Below, piece by piece: positions 23,144 to 33,140 of a stretch of DNA of 64,000 nt (positions are counted from its first letter, which is position 1; each line of letters opens with the position of its first letter). The translations under genes were made by a program, and so were the position numbers. The DNA comes from Phallus indusiatus (taxonomy: Eukaryota > Basidiomycota > Agaricomycetes > Phallales > Phallaceae). The stretch covers positions 1 to 64,000 of the forward strand of contig JAQFWX010000021.1 in NCBI GenBank assembly GCA_027605045.1, given 5' to 3'. The notes under the pieces are model-generated. The model did not search any database. It was not told the DNA's origin and worked only from the letters and a program-made list of their open reading frames with translations.

Positions 23144-24153
23144 ATTGTTTTGATGGGTTAAAGCTGGTAATGTATCGTGTTTCCGTACGCATTTTTATAT
23201 GCATTTGGGAGTGTTATTTCTGCTTGTCCGAATGACGCCGCGTACCCCTATAGTATGGCCGGGCAGATGTTTAGCGAAATTGGCGAAATTTGTACATAAT
23301 ATTAACATTCACATGAATCTGTTTTATTCGGGAAGTAACCCCGATGAGCCTGCTATCAATTGAATCAAATGGCCGATGAGCGTTCAAAGAACGCCTTGAT
23401 ATTTTAAGGAAGTCGTGGCACCGAGCTTGAAGCAACAAGCTTATGACAAAATTTTTGCCGCAGATGGACCGAATCTTGAGTGCTTCAGTTGCTGGATGAA
23501 CACTGTAGTCAACTTGACGTTACCGATTAGTCCTTCATACTGAGGCATCTGGAAGCTAGCGCATACAGGCTAATAACTTTGGAGTCACTAGTCACCGGTC
23601 ATTTGCCGTTGAAGATTTGTTTATCAAACTCCAGAACGGTCTACTTGATCTAGCCGGTGCCGGTAAACAGTGAACGTTTGAACCGTAATCTAGCGAGTCG
23701 GACGCGTCCACTATGAACCGGATCTAGCGATCGCTATCTAGCGGACTCACACAACCGGGTTCAAAATAAAATTCTATTCAACTCGTTGTTATGAGTATGT
23801 ATTCCACTTTCATCAGCCATATTGTCCCTGTTATACAATGGAATTTATGCGGTCATATTACATACGTACATACCAATGCAGTTTAAGAAAAATGATTTAC
23901 ATATCACTTTCTCGAAGCTTTCCCTTTTTATCATGCCATGAATCTCACCATTATTCTCAATTGACACGTGGTACAACACTGAGAAAATGATTCCGGCGGC
24001 GTCATAAGCACTTGAATGTGAGATCTAGTCGCCGGTGGTCAAGCGAATCCAGCCTGACCGAGGAAAGCCGCAACCCTAGCTGCAGATTGTGGAGTGTGTT
24101 TGATGTTAGATAACATATGTTGAGTACACGTTTCAGCGGGAGCTTTAGATTGT
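23144..24153. other. Intergenic, left flank of the mobile element
   Basis: No gene recognised. Between about 23630 and 23760 short words (CTAGC, CCGGTG, GATCTAGC) recur, giving a local scrambled repeat of unclear origin. Confidence 0.45.
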
Positions 24154-24167
24154 GATATCAGGGTACG
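24154..24167 (+). repeat. Left imperfect direct repeat, possible target-site duplication
   Basis: GATATCAGGGTACG lies directly outside the left inverted repeat. It matches the right flank at 31592-31605 except for one inserted A and one missing A. Confidence 0.5.
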
Positions 24168-24262
24168 GTGTACATAACGCGCCAGGTTAAAATTTTGAAC
24201 TTTTCGGAGTTTGCGACTCCGCAAACGGCCGTATCAGTAATCAGGTATTCTAAAAATACAAT
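24168..24262 (+). repeat. Left terminal inverted repeat
   Basis: Begins GTGTACATAACGCGCCAGG and contains the perfect 6-bp-stem hairpin TTTGCG-ACTC-CGCAAA at 24210-24225. It is the inverted counterpart of 31497-31591. The internal hairpin is kept on both ends, although the surrounding bases have diverged. Confidence 0.8.
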
Positions 24263-24474
24263 TTAATTTTTTTATTTTTCTATTTTGTTTTGAGGGTGCC
24301 GGTGAATTTTTTGCTTGAAGGAGTAGTTTGAGAAATAAGTCGACCCAAAATCTCACCTTGTCCCGCCAAATGGGTTAGATTTTTTTGTGAAATAAAAAAA
24401 TTCGCTACACCAAAATCAAGTAATAAGAGCAATATTTTATTGAGGACGAATAGTTATATGAGATAAATACACAA

Positions 24475-24585
24475 GGACCTTTTCCAACATGGCTGGGATT
24501 TGAACCAGCGACCTCAAAAAAGCAAAAGCACGGCAGACATAAGCTCTTCCTAATACCGCTGACCCATAGGGATCTACAACTCTCA
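24475..24585 (-). repeat. tRNA-derived sequence with Pol III A and B boxes
   Basis: On the minus strand an A-box-like TGGGTCAGCGG (24556-24566) is followed about 50 bp later by a perfect B box GGTTCAAATCC (24496-24506) inside CGCTGGTTCAAATCCCAGCC. The acceptor ends and D stem do not pair, so it is not a working tRNA gene. It resembles the head of a tRNA-derived SINE or a decayed tRNA. It sits inside the element, between the left terminal repeat and the integrase stop codon. Confidence 0.45.
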
Positions 24586-24674
24586 GCGCCAACTAAGTGT
24601 ATATATATGATTTGTCCCTCAACAGTAAATAATAAAGTAGATGGTAACAAACATTGCGCTTTTCAAGTACTTAT

Positions 24675-26243
24675 TTAGTTACGTTCTTCTATCATATTCA
24701 TGATTTGTCTCCAAACTTGCCAACAGTTCTGGAGAGATAGTTTGGGGCTACCTATTTTCACGTATGACGCCTCAAATAATTCCCTAGAGACCTCATCGCC
24801 AAACTGAAGGAAATCTTCACCACCGTGCTGCTGAAGTAGCTCGTCAATCACTTTCATGTCTGATATTTTAATGAGCATGTTTTTCCCTCGAAATTTCCTG
24901 GGATTGGTATAAAACTCAAGTGGGGTGCCTGCCGTAGGCAAGAGAACTTTCGTTGCAGTCTGATACGATGCACGGCTTGACGTTTCATTGCGCGATTTAA
25001 TCTTGCTTGAGTCACTTTCGCCCACAACCAGGTCCCAAGTTCTCTGGCTCAATACACATGATTAATTGAAATATATAATTTAGAAAAACTCACTTATGAA
25101 TACGATTCCCGTCTCTGTAATTTACCTCAAGCTGTCCATTCGTCCATGCATCTAAGATGTTTTTCAAGTCCTTTTCCCATAGCGGCCTCCACGCTCTCTC
25201 CCGTGTAATATTACGAACGCTACGAACATAGCGAACAGGAGGAATATCTTCCACGGAAAGATATGGTGCCCAATGCGTTCTGAAAAGAAAAGTATAAATA
25301 TAGTCATTAACAGCATATATGAGCATCACATACCGAAGCGCTACCTGTAGTATTCCAATCTTTCCATTCTCAGAACCTTTATCACCAGTTAATTGGATTG
25401 GTACGCCTACAGAATAATTCAAAGCTTGAAATTATTTGATAAAAATGCGCACCTTTTCTTTCTTTTACAGTGCGCAGAAACAGAGCAACAGGAATCTCGT
25501 TCAAACGTGCGTTGGGTACTGCACACAGACAAAGTTCATAACGGGAATACTTGTCTATGATGCCCCAAACGTCGATTCCCATTGCTTCCCGCAGTTTTTC
25601 GTGACCGTCCATGCACCACTCTTCATTTGGACCGGCACTGAATAAAATTTTGCGAACTATCTTTCTCTTCCCGGTCCGACGTCGTTTTGCTTGTTCTGGG
25701 TCCCGTATTTTCTGTATGTTTTCGATAATATTTCTGTAGGTGTATAGGAGGTATAGATCAACAAAACATGAAACCAATATTCATTGAATACCTTGGAATA
25801 TGTATCCCCTCTAGCTTCAACTCTTCTTGGATTCGACGGATACCCCACTCCTCAAGTGGATCTTCGCGTGTAACTTCAACAACTGCTTCCACCATTTGTT
25901 CCGTTGAGATGCGTGGTTTGTGGGTATGGCGTAGCTGACATATATTGATAATTCTTTGAATACTACGTTTACTTCAAAACCAAATGAATAATCCGCATTT
26001 AGCGATTGAAATACAAAAACTTTACCTGATTTCTGTATTATAATCTTGGAGGATCTTGTCTGACAAGTCTTTGACTTTGGTACCTTCATCTAAATAATTC
26101 TGAATGATTGGGCCCCAGTAGTTTGCATTTGAGACTATTGGCGATGCGTGCTAGTTCACATATACAACATAATATAAATACACGACGCACTTACCAACTG
26201 GTGCGTACTGGTTTTTTCCTGTTGGATTAGGTGCCGGCGCCAT
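24675..26243 (-). CDS. DDE (rve-fold) integrase/transposase of the fungal integrase-core type
   Basis: Seven exons with canonical introns give an uninterrupted protein of about 400 residues, starting MAPAPNPTGKNQY at 26243. The N-terminal ~120 residues look helical and HTH-like (YWGPIIQNYLDEG, EWGIRRIQEELKLEGI). The catalytic core has GPNEEWCMDGHEKL (first Asp), GIIDKYSRYELCL, PIQLTGDKGSENG (second Asp) and NITRERAWRPLWEKD (probable Glu, 43 residues after the second Asp). This is the pattern of integrase-core proteins found in many basidiomycete genomes. A C-terminal domain of about 120 residues follows, with PTAGTPLEFY. No stops or frameshifts are visible, so it may encode an active enzyme. 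It diverges from the alpha-kinase gene across 386 bp. Confidence 0.8.
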
Positions 26244-26629
26244 TAGTGTGATGAACAACCGACTAGTAGATGAAGTTCTCAGTGTTTAATGAGTGAAAAG
26301 TTATTTGGAATATTTTAAAGAAGAGAACTAAAAGACGGAACGTTGGTTGAAAATGGAGGGGGAAAATTGGGGGAAAAATTGTGATATTTTCGGACTTTGG
26401 TATATGATCGAAGTGACCATGTGTCTCTGGTGTCTGAAACCCGAGTCGGACACCTCGGGACTCAGACAAGCACATTGTATCTAGTTAATTTTAGAAGAAA
26501 CTGTAAGACACGTAATCCAAATTTGTCATTTTTTTTTCATATCATACGTGTTTTTTTTCACATACTAAACACATTTGAAAACACTTGAACATATCTTTTC
26601 TTCTGCATACCCCTAAACTCGTGAAGACA
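26244..26629. promoter_or_regulatory. Bidirectional spacer between integrase and alpha-kinase genes
   Basis: A 386-bp gap separates the two divergent ATG codons and must hold both promoters. It contains T-rich tracts (about 26528-26560). No clear TATA box was identified. Confidence 0.5.
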
Positions 26630-29600
26630 ATGTCATCTAACACAGTCTGCTCTTGTTGTGGGACATCTTTCCTTCACCTTCATGGTGAAATATGTGGTAG
26701 ATGCCAACAAGCAAATGCAGGATCCAAGGATGTTGATGAGGGAGTTCAGTGCCAGGAGTGTGGTCGGTTATTTCGACGCCTCAACTCTGCACATTGCGGC
26801 CATTGTATTCAAAATGGCTATGGTAGAGATCATTTTTCACTCTGATTTAAATTCTACATTAATTTGTACAGTTAGTGGCCTGTCTTCATCATCATTGACA
26901 CGGCATATACATGGTGCTCTGCAACTAAAAAACAACCCACGCAATGCTGATCAAAACCTTCAAGAGTTCGCAACTCCAGAAGACTTGTCCAGTGGAGAAA
27001 CCTTGGTAAATATTCACATGATTTATTCTTATATGCAATACTAACTCAACGTTAGGACAAACAAGGCACTGAAAACATGTTCGCCACCCTCAAGAAGGCC
27101 TACATTATCAACCGTGAAGGTGTTAGAGATCCCGACATCCTGCAAAGGAGTAAAGCGCCTCCAAATGCTACAGCAAAATCGATACCCGTGAAAAAATTCC
27201 AAACCAAATAAATATTCATGTAAGCTCTCTGTTCCGTTATTCTTTGCGCACTAATAAAGTGACAATGTTTATGTAGCTGAAGGCTATCTGGGTTCAAATG
27301 GATTCAAAAACAGAAAAGATTTCTTGTCTTCCGCGAAGCACTCCTTACCTTACGAACAGTCCTTGGAAAGAGATTGTGGAAATATATGCTGGTGTTGCAA
27401 AACTTGAGATAGGCGAACGTCTTAAACTGCACGTTGATGAGTAGGCATTTATTATGCTACTATTCTGAAACGAAACTAACGCGATCCCAGGAGTAAAATC
27501 ATGCTTTGTAATGTTAAAGGCACCGCTGGTATACTGCAATACGTCGATGAATGGACAACTGGGACGCTTGGGGGGCTCTGGTCTCATCTCATCGAACCAG
27601 CTCAAAAAGATATCTATATTACACACAATGAAAGTCAAAAGAGGCAGCCGACATTATACGTAATTGCAGTTGCTGATGTTCCCAATGAACGAGCTCTCGA
27701 ATGGCAAGAACGTCAGAAGATACTTCGTCGCCAATCTCGGATTGCAGCGAAAGCAATGATCAAAGGTCAACGTGGAACTACCGATATTCAAACAACCAGT
27801 ACGGCATTAATATTTCATTTAATACTTCTTTTACTTATGTTACACTGACATAGTCCTGGGCTCGACGAGTCTCACTCCTTATTCCACACAACCTTTCCAT
27901 GGCAGTAGCGTTCTCATAGAACGCTTGGATATGAGCATGGATTCGGACCGTAAAATCTCCATTAAAGCATCTCCAGATACACTCTCCCTCCAGATAAGCT
28001 CAGAAACTCAAGCGTCGGGAACTACTAAACAAATGTTCCGGGTAAGTTGCTGGTCCTCTCGCTTGACAGTCAATGAAGTTCTATGTCTCCAGGCTGTGAT
28101 CAACAATGACGTGTATGCTGCGAAATGCTTTTACAACCTGGGTGTGCGTTCCCAAGTCGGCATATCAACTGCCGAAAATAAAAAACACCTTGAAAACGAG
28201 TTAGCTCGTCATGTCATTGCAACTGACATTGGAAACCATTTCCTCAACTATGCTCAACAACGCCAGGTTAATGTGTACGGTATGTAGTCCTTACTCCTGC
28301 TTCTTCATTGGATCAATTAAACATCATGTCAGATTTTTCTTTTTCTGCTAGTTGGATCGCAGTCGTCAAAGACGGTGGACAAGCAGAGTGGGCTTACCTG
28401 ATGGCTCCTATGCTAGCTATAAAGCAGGAAGTAAAGTTCTCCGGAACAACAGTAGCTGGGGCGAACGAGTCACCAATGGGTCAAACGATGGATGCGTTTG
28501 CACATTTTTCCTTAGATTTTACGGAAGAGAGCCTGGTATTGACAGATATTCAAGGTTGAATTATTTGCTAAATGTTATGCTAAGAACTTGCTAATGATAG
28601 TTGCAGGAATCCTTACTTCTCGTTTCAATAGTGCAGGATTCCGGATTTCAGAGGCACTAACATTATTCGATCTAATGACGCATACGTACGTTTCAAAATA
28701 CCTTCTTCCGAGCCATCCAGATCTTAAATAATATTGTAATTCTAGCACGGACGCTAACTCTGGTCTTGGGGATTATGGACAACAAGGAATAGAAGATTTC
28801 AAGGCACAGCATATCTGCAACTCGTTTTGTAGGTTGCTGAATCTTAGTACGCTAGAGACTCAGGGCAAAAAAAAATCACGTAATTTCCGCGCACTAACTC
28901 CAGCTAGTGAAGAAGAAGAAGACGAGCTTCTTGCAGCTGCCTCCACATCCAAACATACTTCAGTATCTAACAGCAAACGCTCCCGAGTCGACTCTGTTTT
29001 ATCCACTTCTGCCTCTACATCTAGCCGAAACCGACGTCGTCCATTGACCGGTGTTGAAGCTGAAAAAGATACTCGAGTACAATACCCTTGTCAGATAACA
29101 TTCTGGGGTCGTCAATTTACTGAGGACAACGAACCTGTGGATGGCGAAGTTATACCCAAACCTGGGGAGGAAAGGACAGGTGAAATAAAGATTGCTCTTG
29201 ACCGGAAAGAGCTTTTTAATTTAAAGCGCACCAATTTATGGAGAGTAAGTGTAGACTTCAGATTACATTAAATTATTTTGACACGAAGTTACAGATTGAC
29301 CTGATGGATAGTCATGTTTCTGATGCATATATCCCGCATGTTGCACTTCAACCTTCTGATGACAAGCAAACGTACCTCCTATATTTGGAACTGCGACGAT
29401 TTGATGGTTTGGCACATTTATATGAAGAGTTTGAAAGTCTCTCAAAAACAAAGAACGTTATGATTGCCAGTGGGTTCCTCAATCCTGAAAGTGATCGTAC
29501 GAAGTACTGATATATTTTAGGACTCAACTTTGTATACAAGCTAATTCGAGCTCGGGATAGTATCGTAGATGGGAAAACCTTTGAATGGCTATGCGCTGAA

Positions 29601-30082
29601 ACGTCGTCTTATTCTGGTGCCCAGGTTATCTATCCTGCATATGATGCAAATCCTGACAATACAACGATCAATTGCACCTTGACTGCATTCTCCCATTTCT
29701 CGTATGATCGTTATTTCAAACAGCTGGTGAACACAAACTGGGCTTGTGATTTTTTTCTAATTATTTATACGCAAATCAAATTATACTAAATGTCTATTTA
29801 GATATGAAGACAGGCGAGAACGACGCTACAGTTCTCGCCACAGTAACACACGAGTATGACTTATTCTATGGTGCCATATGAAATCATCATTACTGATATC
29901 AATCAAACAGTCGACGTTCAATTAGCAGTGAAGATGAAATAAGTCTGGCTCCAACCGTTGTCCATTACCCGCATAACTTTGACTCCAAGGGTATAAACCT
30001 GTGGCGGGAAGTCCATAGCTGCTCCAATATCTGTACGGCATTAGGCTTCACTAACGTCAACACTGATTCTGGTGAGGTATAG
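26630..30082 (+). CDS. Zinc-ribbon plus alpha-type protein kinase, element cargo
   Basis: Exons from 26630 give an N-terminus with paired Cys motifs (CSCCGTSF, CGRCQ, CQECGRLF, CGHC), a double zinc-ribbon of about 65 residues. A linker follows (EIVEIYAGVAKLEIG; EWQERQKILRRQSRIAAKAM). Then comes an alpha-kinase domain: VYAAKCFYNLG (nucleotide-binding Lys), WAYLMAPML, MDAFAHFSLDF, LVLTDIQG (Asp), GLGDYGQQGIEDF and HICNSFCRLLNL (zinc-binding His/Cys). The C-terminal ~330 residues begin with an acidic/Ser-rich, nuclear-looking stretch (SKRSR, RNRRRP). They end in an unrecognised region containing TAFSHFSYDRYF, which echoes the kinase motif AFAHFSLDF. The frame needs one extra A at 27191-27196 and one base near 29724. 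An in-frame TGA at 29509-29511 lies in a 24-nt GT..AG segment (29497-29520). Confidence 0.72.
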
Positions 30083-30360
30083 AAATCAAATTTATAACTA
30101 TGCTATCTATGAAAATTATATGCTATTCTATGCCAACTATGTATTTAGGAATTTTATGTGTCTATGCTTATGCTATTTTAATCAAATGTATGCGCGAAAA
30201 TTATTGAGGCCTATTAGGTGTGACACCTGACACGACACGACACCTTCCTGCTGGTTGGCTCAATCCTCTGTGCAGAATCAATTGACAGCATGATTTGGTA
30301 TGATATTTATAATCTTCATTCTACAGTCACAGTATTAAACTCGTTTCATTTATTCTAGTA
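30083..30360. other. Element-internal spacer
   Basis: AT-rich sequence between the alpha-kinase stop codon and the subterminal tandem repeats. No gene seen. Confidence 0.5.
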
Positions 30361-30399
30361 ATGGGTTTGCCTTTCAAAGGGTTATGCAGCCCTCTTCAT

Positions 30400-31270
30400 G
30401 ATGCTGCAGATGTCAAACGCGTGTAGCGCGTTTCACGGCCAATGAATTACTTTTGAGGTAATTTACTTATACATTTCTATTTTCTTATATTATCCGGACA
30501 ACGCAAAATTATTAGATTATGGATCTGCACACGATTCTGGAAGCGTCGTGCACAATTACACTCGACCCCCCCTCTCTCCACATCACCCATGCATATAGCA
30601 TGTTTCCTGGCCAACCAATTACTTTTGAGTTAAGTAACTTATATCAATGTATTCATCTTTATTATATTGACAATATAAATAGAGTGTAATATCGCTCCGC
30701 GCACGATTTTTGACACGTCGTGCATGATTACTCTTTCCCCTACCTCCAAATATGTCTGTAATGAGTGTTGCACGTTTCCCAGCCAACACAATGCTCCAAA
30801 GGTAAGGTATATATTTTTATCTACTCATTTATGTTTTCTCAAGATTGTGAAATGAGTGAGATATTGCTCCGCGCACGATTTCCAGGTTGTCGTGCGCGAA
30901 TACTTTTCCTCCTACCTCTAGCCTTGTCAACAACACATGTTGCGCGTTTGCCGGCGATCCCGATGGTTTACAGGTGAGACCACTATTCAGTATCCTTATT
31001 ATACATTGTATTGACACTTCCAAATAGTTGAAACACGTCTCCGCGCACGATTTCCTGGACATCGTGCACGATTACTCTTTTCCTTTTGCACTACTAGTAG
31101 TACTTACTCCGGTGCGTGTCGCGCATTTACCGACCACACTTTTAGTTTACCGGTAAATAAACTACTCAATATCATTATTTTACATTATAATGACAATTTC
31201 CAAGCTTTGAAACACGTCTCCGCGCGCGATTTTGGGACGTCGCTGATGATTACAGTGAAGGCCTTTCCAC
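30400..31270 (+). repeat. Subterminal tandem repeats, ~172-bp unit, about five copies
   Basis: A diverged unit recurs with anchors CTCCGCGCACGATT at about 30524 (variant), 30695, 30867, 31039 and 31218, so the spacing is 171-179 bp. Each anchor is followed about 10 bp later by its inverse (TCGTGCRCGA), giving a GC-rich hairpin. The copy at 30865 has a perfect stem CGCGCACGA/TCGTGCGCG. Each unit also carries a second GC-rich word (TTGCRCGTTT) and an AT-rich half. The block stops about 230 bp inside the right terminal repeat. Subterminal repeats in DNA transposons are often transposase-binding sites, and that role is inferred here. Confidence 0.75.
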
Positions 31271-31496
31271 CACTGTCATGTTCCACGTCTTCTTGGGATT
31301 AAAGGTATTTCTCAAGGGTTCTCTCACAAGCTATTTTTTGGGATTTCCTGTCCGTTGTTACGTATAATTCTATGTAGTCCAGAAAACATCAACATTATTT
31401 AATAGAAGTATATTTTCTTCAACAGCGTCACTCAATATAGTGTACTCCGGTGAATTATACATAAAAATAAAATAAATAAAATAAATAACTAAAAAA

Positions 31497-31591
31497 TTGA
31501 TATTTTTAGACAATCTGAACTACTGTGACGGCGATTTGCGGAGTCGCAAATCCGAAAAGCTCAAAATTTCAACCTGGCGCGTTATGTACAC
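31497..31591 (-). repeat. Right terminal inverted repeat
   Basis: Inverted counterpart of 24168-24262. It ends in GGCGCGTTATGTACAC and keeps the hairpin TTTGCG-GAGT-CGCAAA at 31535-31550. Confidence 0.8.
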
Positions 31592-31605
31592 GATAATCAG
31601 GGTCG
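31592..31605 (+). repeat. Right imperfect direct repeat, possible target-site duplication
   Basis: GATAATCAGGGTCG lies directly outside the right inverted repeat and matches the left flank with two single-base indels. Confidence 0.5.
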
Positions 31606-31834
31606 GAAAATGTTACCGTCGCACACATGAACACGAATTATCATTAGTTTTTTTGCGGCACATTTTGTACCATGGGATTCTTCGAATTTATTTTGAAGAT
31701 CGTTCAGACAATTTATCACTACGAGCCTTGAAAATTCTTCTAACTTCAATTCATTCTATATCGACATCTTATACTTGCTAAAGAAACATAACGATTGAGA
31801 AGAAAACCGGAAATTGTGATTCGAAGCGTTGATG

Positions 31835-32361
31835 TTACGGAGGCAACTTTTTCGAGCTGCGGGTGGTAGTACTAGTGCAAATGCGTCGGATCGTTACTGG
31901 AATACGTCCCTCGTTAATCAGCTCCCTCACTTTTAAGTACCTTCGGAGGCGAACGTACGAGATCTTTTCATTGGGACAGGCAACCCAAACTGAGCGAATG
32001 GGATCGGTACCTGCTGTTACACATGCCGCGCCGTACCATTGACCAATGGAAGATGTAGGTGTACAACCGGCGGCACTGTGCACGGAGAATCGTTGATCGT
32101 TTGAGATTTCCATCACCTCGATTTGAGGCCAATCTGTATATGAAAGAAATTTTGGTATGTTTTCAAGGGAAAATAAAAGATGCAATGGTGCCTACTGAAA
32201 TTAACGGCCGTTTCGACGCATTGATTGCATCCGATACGATATTCATCGATTGGAGAGCCGTCACACTGCTCATTGTTGCTTTCGTAAAACTTGACAAGAG
32301 TAGGTGTGACGAAAGTTTGGAGCGAGAACAATAGGGTGAGCAAGAGAGGTTTGGCGTGCAT
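31835..32361 (-). CDS. Small secreted cysteine-containing protein
   Basis: Two exons (32361-32196 and 32133-31835) around a 62-nt intron with a GTAGGC donor and TACAG acceptor give about 154 residues. Residues 1-22 (MHAKPLLLTLLFSLQTFVTP) form a signal peptide. The mature part holds CDGSPI, GCNQCVETAVNF, then after the intron NDQRFSVHSAAGCTP, GAACVTAG and VWVACP. This is the Cys pattern of a small secreted protein family I recall from agaricomycetes, with unknown function. The basic C-terminal tail (RRYLKVRE, TTTRSSKKLPP) is unusual and could mean a missed last intron. The gene ends only about 230 bp from the right end of the mobile element. Confidence 0.65.
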
Positions 32362-33140
32362 GACGAACTAGGATTCAAAAAAGCACGAGCGAGTGAAGAC
32401 GAAAGGAACATATTCGAGGACGATTTATACGCTGCGGTGATCGCCAATACTGGAACAATGAGCAAACCGAGGCTGCCGTGTTCTGGAAATCCTTTACGCC
32501 CTCGTGAACTTTGAATGTAGGTCGCAGTTCCTTAGGTGTCGAGTTTCGAGGATTTACACGAGTTTCGAAGGCGCTAGATTCGAAACAAGGCTAAGGAGAA
32601 GACTAATTTCAGGAAATGACTCGACTCGCAAAAAAGGGGGTGCTTGACAATAATATCCGATGTTTGAAACAAGTCGACAGCAGAATCCAAGTTTCGCAGC
32701 GGTTGATCAATATCAAAGCTAAGAAAAAGCGTTACCCTCTGAAAATGTGGTATATGGTATAGAATGTAGCGTCAAGTCTTTGAGGTCTGCAAAGACTCGG
32801 ACGTGCATACGTACCGGGCCGGCTGGATAAATTACGAACGCAGGATAAGGATTTGGGACAAAGGCGCGTGATATTTTTCAGGATGTCTAGCACATTCATT
32901 GCCTGATACGAGATTGAGAAGCAAGAGGCACTGAGGGCAGGTGTCAGATGTGGCGGCAGACTCGGAAGGGATCCTTATGGACGTGTTTTCCAAGTCACGC
33001 GTCACGAATCACGCTGTCACAGAACCTTCCCTCATCTGACCATGGTTCTTCTCGGAGAATGCTCGCGTCATGACACAAATGTCTACGGTATATAAACTCG
33101 ATATAAAGAAGGATCAGGTAATGCAAGCGAAACTGATACT
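32362..33140. other. Intergenic, no gene seen
   Basis: Spacer between the small secreted protein and the esterase genes, which diverge from it. It must contain both promoters. No repeats or RNA genes recognised. Confidence 0.45.

Larger units (their letters stand above)
24154..31606. mobile_element. Probable 7.4-kb TIR element with DDE integrase and alpha-kinase
   Basis: Two ~95-bp segments at 24168-24262 and 31497-31591 are inverted copies of each other (roughly 80% identical by eye). Both end outward in GTGTACATAACGCGCC. Just outside them is an imperfect direct repeat: GATATCAGGGTACG at 24154-24167 and GATAATCAGGGTCG at 31592-31605, compatible with an old target-site duplication. The interval holds a DDE-type integrase gene (minus), an alpha-kinase gene (plus) diverging from it, a tRNA-derived promoter and subterminal tandem repeats. 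What is seen: the repeats and the two genes. What is inferred: that they moved together as one unit. The alternative is two inverted MITE copies flanking unrelated genes. Confidence 0.65.

Noticed and set aside
24168..31591. Element as a Helitron or LTR retrotransposon
   Set aside because: It has inverted rather than direct terminal repeats and no reverse transcriptase, protease, helicase or Rep motifs. The core gene has a DDE integrase pattern.
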